9,311 nt of DNA from Sphingobium sp. (lineage in GTDB: Bacteria; Pseudomonadota; Alphaproteobacteria; Sphingomonadales; Sphingomonadaceae). Below, in pieces: positions 6,355 to 9,311 of the stretch (the first letter of the stretch is position 1; the number at the start of each line of letters is the position of its first letter). A program made the translations under genes and the position numbers. Under the pieces are notes generated by a model. That model saw only the letters and a program-made list of their open reading frames with translations, was not told where the DNA came from and did no database searches. The stretch is from the NCBI GenBank assembly GCA_030148625.1, contig JASBTC010000313.1, positions 1 to 9,311 of the forward strand, in the 5' to 3' direction.

Positions 6355-7260
6355 ATGGATGCGCGTACCTCGCATGGCCGGACCGGACTGTTCTACGGAT
6401 TGTCGGCATATCTGATCTGGGGTTTCCTCCCGGTCTTCTTCAAGCAGCTTGGATCGGTTTCGGCCGGGGAAGTCGTGGCGCAGCGCATCCTGTGGTCGCT
6501 GGTGCTGTTGGCCGCGCTGATCACGTTCGGCCGACGCTGGCCGCATATGCGCACGGCGCTCCGTAATCCCGTCGCACTGCGTTATCTGGCACTTTCCGCC
6601 GCGCTGATCGCGGCGAACTGGCTGGTCTATATCTGGGCGGTTCTCAACGGCCACGTCCTGGCATCGAGCCTCGGCTATTTCCTCAATCCGCTGATCAATG
6701 TCGCGCTCGGCGTGATCTTCCTGAAGGAACGGCTCGGCCGGGTGCAGATGGTCGCTGTGGCGCTGGCCGCCGCCGGCGTTCTCGTTCTCGCGGCAGGCGC
6801 GGGGTCAGGCCTGTGGATCAGCCTCACCCTTGCCTTCAGCTTCGCCGTCTACGGCCTGCTGCGCAAGATGGCGCCGGTCGAGGCGATCGAAGGCCTGTCG
6901 ATCGAGACGATGATCCTCTCGCCGTTCGCACTTGGCTGGATATTCTGGCTGTCGGGCACGGAAAAGGCGGCGTTCGGATCGGATTCCACCGTCACGATGC
7001 TGCTCGTGATCAGCGGTGTGGTGACCGCCGTGCCTCTGCTATTGTTCGCGGCGGCGGCACGGCGCATGCCCTATGCGACGCTCGGCCTGCTCCAATATGT
7101 CGCGCCGACGATCGTCTTCCTGCTCGCCGTCTTCGTTTATGGCGAGCCGCTGACAGTCTCGCACATCCTCTGCTTTACGCTGATCTGGACGGGGCTTGCG
7201 GTCTATACGGCCGGCACGGTCGCCGGAATGCGCCGCGTGCAGGTGACCGAACCGACCTGA
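6355..7260 (+). CDS. rarD: EamA/DMT-family permease RarD
   Basis: A 301-residue inner-membrane protein with about ten hydrophobic helices: near 12-30, 39-58, 74-96, 102-123, 130-147, 152-169, 186-200, 212-234, 242-262 and 268-290. Length and layout are those of RarD, a member of the drug/metabolite transporter superfamily with two EamA repeats of five helices. Characteristic segments are YLIWGFLPVFFK (19-30), AQRILWS (42-48), NWLVYIWAVLNGHVLASSLG (88-107) and GLLQYVAPT (244-252). E. coli RarD is labelled a chloramphenicol-sensitivity protein, but its physiological substrate is not settled; export of a small metabolite is the general expectation. The start at 6355 has an AAGG tract nine bases upstream. 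The 88-base gap before it contains no promoter I could call. It converges with the lipoprotein gene, only 20 bases apart. Confidence 0.92.
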   Translation: MDARTSHGRTGLFYGLSAYLIWGFLPVFFKQLGSVSAGEVVAQRILWSLVLLAALITFGRRWPHMRTALRNPVALRYLALSAALIAANWLVYIWAVLNGHVLASSLGYFLNPLINVALGVIFLKERLGRVQMVAVALAAAGVLVLAAGAGSGLWISLTLAFSFAVYGLLRKMAPVEAIEGLSIETMILSPFALGWIFWLSGTEKAAFGSDSTVTMLLVISGVVTAVPLLLFAAAARRMPYATLGLLQYVAPTIVFLLAVFVYGEPLTVSHILCFTLIWTGLAVYTAGTVAGMRRVQVTEPT

Positions 7261-7262
7261 AC

Positions 7263-7275
7263 CCGGCCGTGCCGG
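7263..7275. terminator. Weak possible bidirectional terminator hairpin
   Basis: The 20-base gap between the converging rarD and lipoprotein genes contains CCGGC, a three-base loop and GCCGG. The stem is only five pairs and no T-run follows on either strand, so it is at best a weak or factor-dependent stop. Confidence 0.2.
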
Positions 7276-7280
7276 CAGGG

Positions 7281-7787
7281 TCATTCGGTGATTTTGATCG
7301 TGCCCGCGCTGTGGCCGGTCGCACCGGGCGTCAGCGTCAGCGTGAAGGCGTCGCCATCATCAGTCTTGCCCGACAGCCCGGTCGCGGCCTCGGCCACGGC
7401 AAAGCTCTCGGCCTTCATCTTTTCCAGGAACCATGCCTTCACCGTCGCCGCGTCGGCGGGTGAATCGAACGCGATCGTCACGGCATCGCCGACCTTGCCC
7501 TTCTCCGCCGCGTCGATGTTCATCGACGTCACCTTGGAGCCGGGATAGAGCTTCACTCCGCCGATATCGAAATTGTCGGCGTCGAGCTGGACCTTGGGCA
7601 GCTTGATATTGGCTTCGAATCCCGGAACGTCGATCTTCACCTGGCCGCTATTGCCATCGACGCTGGCGACCGCCGGCTTGCCTTCGCTGTCATTGCCCTT
7701 GATCGAGATGCTGGTGCCGGTGTCGTCGCCGCCACAGCCGGCGAGCAGCGTCAGGGGGGCAGCCAGGGCAAGAAGGGAAGCGCGCAT
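7281..7787 (-). CDS. Small lipoprotein of unknown function
   Basis: A 168-residue product with a lipoprotein signal: MRASLLALAAPLTLLAGC, with Cys18 as the lipidated residue in the lipobox LLAGC. The residue after Cys is Gly rather than Asp, which by the E. coli rule favours the outer membrane. After a low-complexity linker rich in Asp, Gly and Ser, residues about 46-80 are beta-like with alternating hydrophobics (KIDVPGFEANIKLPKVQLD). Next comes VKLYPGSKV (78-86) and a C-terminal part (about 98-168) containing one Trp (AATVKAWFLEKMKAESF) and a final strand GTIKITE. I do not recognise a named domain; similar small lipoproteins occur in sphingomonads in my memory. AGGAG lies eight bases before the ATG. 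The gene has its own promoter and operator-like repeat in the 66-base gap after the P450 gene, so it need not be co-transcribed with it. Confidence 0.85.
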   Translation of the reverse strand: MRASLLALAAPLTLLAGCGGDDTGTSISIKGNDSEGKPAVASVDGNSGQVKIDVPGFEANIKLPKVQLDADNFDIGGVKLYPGSKVTSMNIDAAEKGKVGDAVTIAFDSPADAATVKAWFLEKMKAESFAVAEAATGLSGKTDDGDAFTLTLTPGATGHSAGTIKITE

Positions 7788-7801
7788 CGGATCGTCTCCT
7801 A

Positions 7802-7823
7802 CTGTATTAAGGTAAGAATACAG
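7802..7823. promoter_or_regulatory. Operator-like inverted repeat over the lipoprotein promoter
   Basis: A perfect inverted repeat of seven bases, CTGTATT and AATACAG, is separated by eight bases. It spans the -10 box and the expected transcription start of the lipoprotein promoter, the usual place for a repressor to act. Only one arm would be in the transcript, which argues for a DNA-level site rather than an RNA hairpin. The binding protein is unknown. Confidence 0.45.
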
Positions 7824-7843
7824 CTCTGATGTTCGGCGGTCAA
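7815..7843 (-). promoter_or_regulatory. Sigma-70-type promoter of the lipoprotein gene
   Basis: Read on the minus strand: TTGACC (7838-7843), a spacer of exactly 17 bases, then TATTCT (7815-7820). The -35 matches consensus at five of six positions and the -10 at four of six. The predicted start near 7808 would give a leader of about 20 bases containing the AGGAG ribosome site. This is the most consensus-like promoter I found in the window. Confidence 0.6.
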
Positions 7844-7853
7844 GCGCGGGCGA

Positions 7854-9221
7854 TCATAGCGGCTCGAACCGGATCGGCAGTCCGTCCCTGGGTTTTGGAA
7901 TCGGCCAATATTGCCACGCCGTCTCGCCCTGGTGCGTGCGCACGATGCGATGCGTGGTCAGCAGATGATAGAAGAAGGTCTTGGCCTGCAGATAAGCGAA
8001 GTGGAGCCCCAGGCACATATGCGCGCCGCCGCCGAACGGCACCCAGGCGAATTTATGCCGTCCGCGCGCCGCGTCTGGCGCGAAGCGCATCGGATCGAAG
8101 CGTTCCGGATCGGGCCAGATCTCGGGCATTTTGTGGGTGAAGGCGACAGCCGCGGCCACATAGGTGCCTGCCGGGAAATCATAGCCGCCAAAAGAGAAGT
8201 CACGCACCGCGCGGCGGGGGATGGACGGAACGGGCGGGATCAGGCGAAGCGTCTCCTTGAAGGCGTAGTCGGTCAGCACGAGCTCATCGACGCGCTCATA
8301 GGGCAGCGAATCTCCGTTGAGCCCGAGGCCCAGCATCTCTTCACGCAGCCTTTCCTCCCATTCGGGATTACGGCTGAGTTCCGAGATCATCGACGTGACC
8401 GAAGAGGTGATGGTGTCGTGCGCGGCCATCATCAGGAAATTCATGTGATCGACGATCTCGTCGTCGGTCAGCAGGCTGCCGTCCTCATGCGTTGCGCGGC
8501 AGATCTGGCTGAACATGTCTTCGCCATCGCCGGCGCGCCGCTTCGGCACTTCGCGTCCGAAATAGTCGAGCAGATATTCGCGGCCCTTCACACCGCGCCG
8601 CATGTCGGTGAAGGGCAGGGGAATGCGCACCACGCCGACCGTTGCCTGCACCATGTCGACAAATGCCTGATTCACGCGCTGTGCGTCCGGCCCCAATGGA
8701 ATGCCCAGAAAGGACGAGGCGGCCAGGTCGAGGGTCAGTTGCTTGATCTCGCGATAGAATAGGATGTCGCGTCCGCTCCAGGCCGGAATCCGTTCGGCAA
8801 TGCCCTGATTGAGCGACTCGGCATAGCGGCGCATCGGCTCCGGCTTGAAGGCGACGGAAAGCACGCGGCGATGCGCGCGGTGCTTTTCGAAATCGATCAG
8901 CATCAACCCGCGCGGGAACAGCAGGTTGAGCATCGGACCCCAGCCCTGCTCCGACGAGAAAAGCTTGTCGCGATCGAACAGGATCAGTTCATTGGCGTCG
9001 GGACCAAGCAGCGTGACGGTCCGCCCGCCAAAACTGCGGATACGATAGACCGGACCATATCGCGCGTACATCCGGCGGGTGAAGGCATGGGGGTCGCGGA
9101 GCTGGTCGAGCGTCGAGCCGACAAGGGGGCGTCCGTCATGCCCCGGAATATGATCGATTGCCTGGCCGACCCCGCGGGGCAGCCAATGCGGATTGGCCTC
9201 GAAGCTGTGGGCATAGGCCAT
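7854..9221 (-). CDS. Cytochrome P450
   Basis: A 455-residue soluble bacterial P450, a heme-thiolate monooxygenase that inserts one oxygen atom into an organic substrate using electrons from a ferredoxin or similar partner. Signature parts are in order: the I-helix oxygen-activation segment AAHDTIT (266-272, acid-alcohol pair Asp269-Thr270), the K-helix ExxR as Glu323-Thr-Leu-Arg326, the PERF loop DPERFDP (371-377), and the heme loop PFGGGAHMCLG (395-405) with Cys403 as the iron ligand. No N-terminal membrane anchor is visible, so it should be cytosolic. The heme loop recalls the CYP51/CYP120/CYP26-like group rather than P450cam types, but substrate and CYP number cannot be read from sequence. 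No ferredoxin or reductase gene lies within the window. The start at 9221 has GGAG seven bases upstream and directly follows a TetR-type palindrome, suggesting ligand-controlled expression. Confidence 0.96.
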   Translation of the reverse strand: MAYAHSFEANPHWLPRGVGQAIDHIPGHDGRPLVGSTLDQLRDPHAFTRRMYARYGPVYRIRSFGGRTVTLLGPDANELILFDRDKLFSSEQGWGPMLNLLFPRGLMLIDFEKHRAHRRVLSVAFKPEPMRRYAESLNQGIAERIPAWSGRDILFYREIKQLTLDLAASSFLGIPLGPDAQRVNQAFVDMVQATVGVVRIPLPFTDMRRGVKGREYLLDYFGREVPKRRAGDGEDMFSQICRATHEDGSLLTDDEIVDHMNFLMMAAHDTITSSVTSMISELSRNPEWEERLREEMLGLGLNGDSLPYERVDELVLTDYAFKETLRLIPPVPSIPRRAVRDFSFGGYDFPAGTYVAAAVAFTHKMPEIWPDPERFDPMRFAPDAARGRHKFAWVPFGGGAHMCLGLHFAYLQAKTFFYHLLTTHRIVRTHQGETAWQYWPIPKPRDGLPIRFEPL

Positions 9222-9231
9222 GGCACGACTC

Positions 9232-9269
9232 CGCCTGTGTTACTGACATTCAAGTTAGTAACGCAGGCG
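9232..9269. promoter_or_regulatory. TetR-type operator palindrome upstream of the P450 gene
   Basis: Arms 9232-9244 and 9257-9269 are inverted copies matching at 12 of 13 positions (CGCCTG[T/C]GTTACT), separated by 12 bases. Part of the spacer also fits the symmetry (AC at 9246-9247 against GT at 9254-9255), giving a core of the form GTTACTnAC...GTnAGTAAC, typical of TetR/AcrR-family operators. It abuts the P450 ribosome site, so a bound repressor would block transcription. The regulator is probably encoded just outside the right edge, perhaps divergently; that is inference. Confidence 0.65.
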
Positions 9270-9284
9270 AGTGGTCGGTGGCAA
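9255..9284 (-). promoter_or_regulatory. Possible P450 promoter overlapping the operator
   Basis: On the minus strand TTGCCA (9279-9284, five of six consensus) is followed after 18 bases by TACTAA (9255-9260, three of six), which lies inside the right half of the palindrome. The -10 match is weak, so this is only a candidate. Confidence 0.3.
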
Positions 9285-9311
9285 GCGCGAGATCGGCACA
9301 TATGCGGTCGG

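Noticed and set aside
5976..6356. Minus-strand open frame of 126 codons opposite the small acidic gene
   Set aside because: No ribosome site and no domain. The plus-strand frame has a better start signal and codon use, so this is treated as antisense shadow, with some uncertainty.

Overview
The window is high-GC DNA, with G or C dominating third codon positions. Its gene content and order (hom, glpX, recJ on one strand), its secreted Val-Cys-Gly-Lys-Arg-type small protein and its small lipoprotein fit an alphaproteobacterium, most likely a sphingomonad (Sphingomonas or a close relative). This assignment rests on recognised protein families and remembered genome organisation, not on a database search.

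Left part (1-5833), mostly on the minus strand. Reading in the direction of transcription, the order is hom (homoserine dehydrogenase, 5833-4541), glpX (class II fructose-1,6-bisphosphatase, 3978-3004), a secreted serine hydrolase of the CocE / alpha-amino-acid-ester-hydrolase family (2862-961) and the N-terminal half of recJ (893 to the window edge). hom-glpX-recJ is a housekeeping cluster in many alphaproteobacteria. Here two accessory genes interrupt it. The secreted hydrolase sits between glpX and recJ. A small exported Cys-containing protein (4035-4481, plus strand) sits between hom and glpX and is divergent from glpX. A strong GAAA-capped palindrome of REP type (4499-4542) lies where this small gene and hom converge and overlaps the hom stop codon.

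Middle (5834-7260). The hom upstream region holds a degenerate palindromic element and a GC-rich hairpin. Then comes a very small acidic protein gene with a GTG start (6072-6266, plus), followed by rarD, an EamA/DMT-type ten-helix permease (6355-7260, plus).

Right part (7281-9311), on the minus strand. A P450 gene (9221-7854) is followed by a small lipoprotein gene (7787-7281). The lipoprotein has its own near-consensus sigma-70 promoter, overlapped by a perfect 7-bp inverted repeat. The P450 start is preceded by a 38-bp inverted repeat that looks like a TetR-family operator, and its regulator may lie just beyond the right edge.

No RNA genes, CRISPR arrays, insertion sequences or phage genes were seen. 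I did not find a clearly new multi-gene system. The points most worth following are the hydrolase with a complete AEH-type carboxylate cluster, the two operator-like palindromes, the REP-like element and the two small uncharacterised genes.
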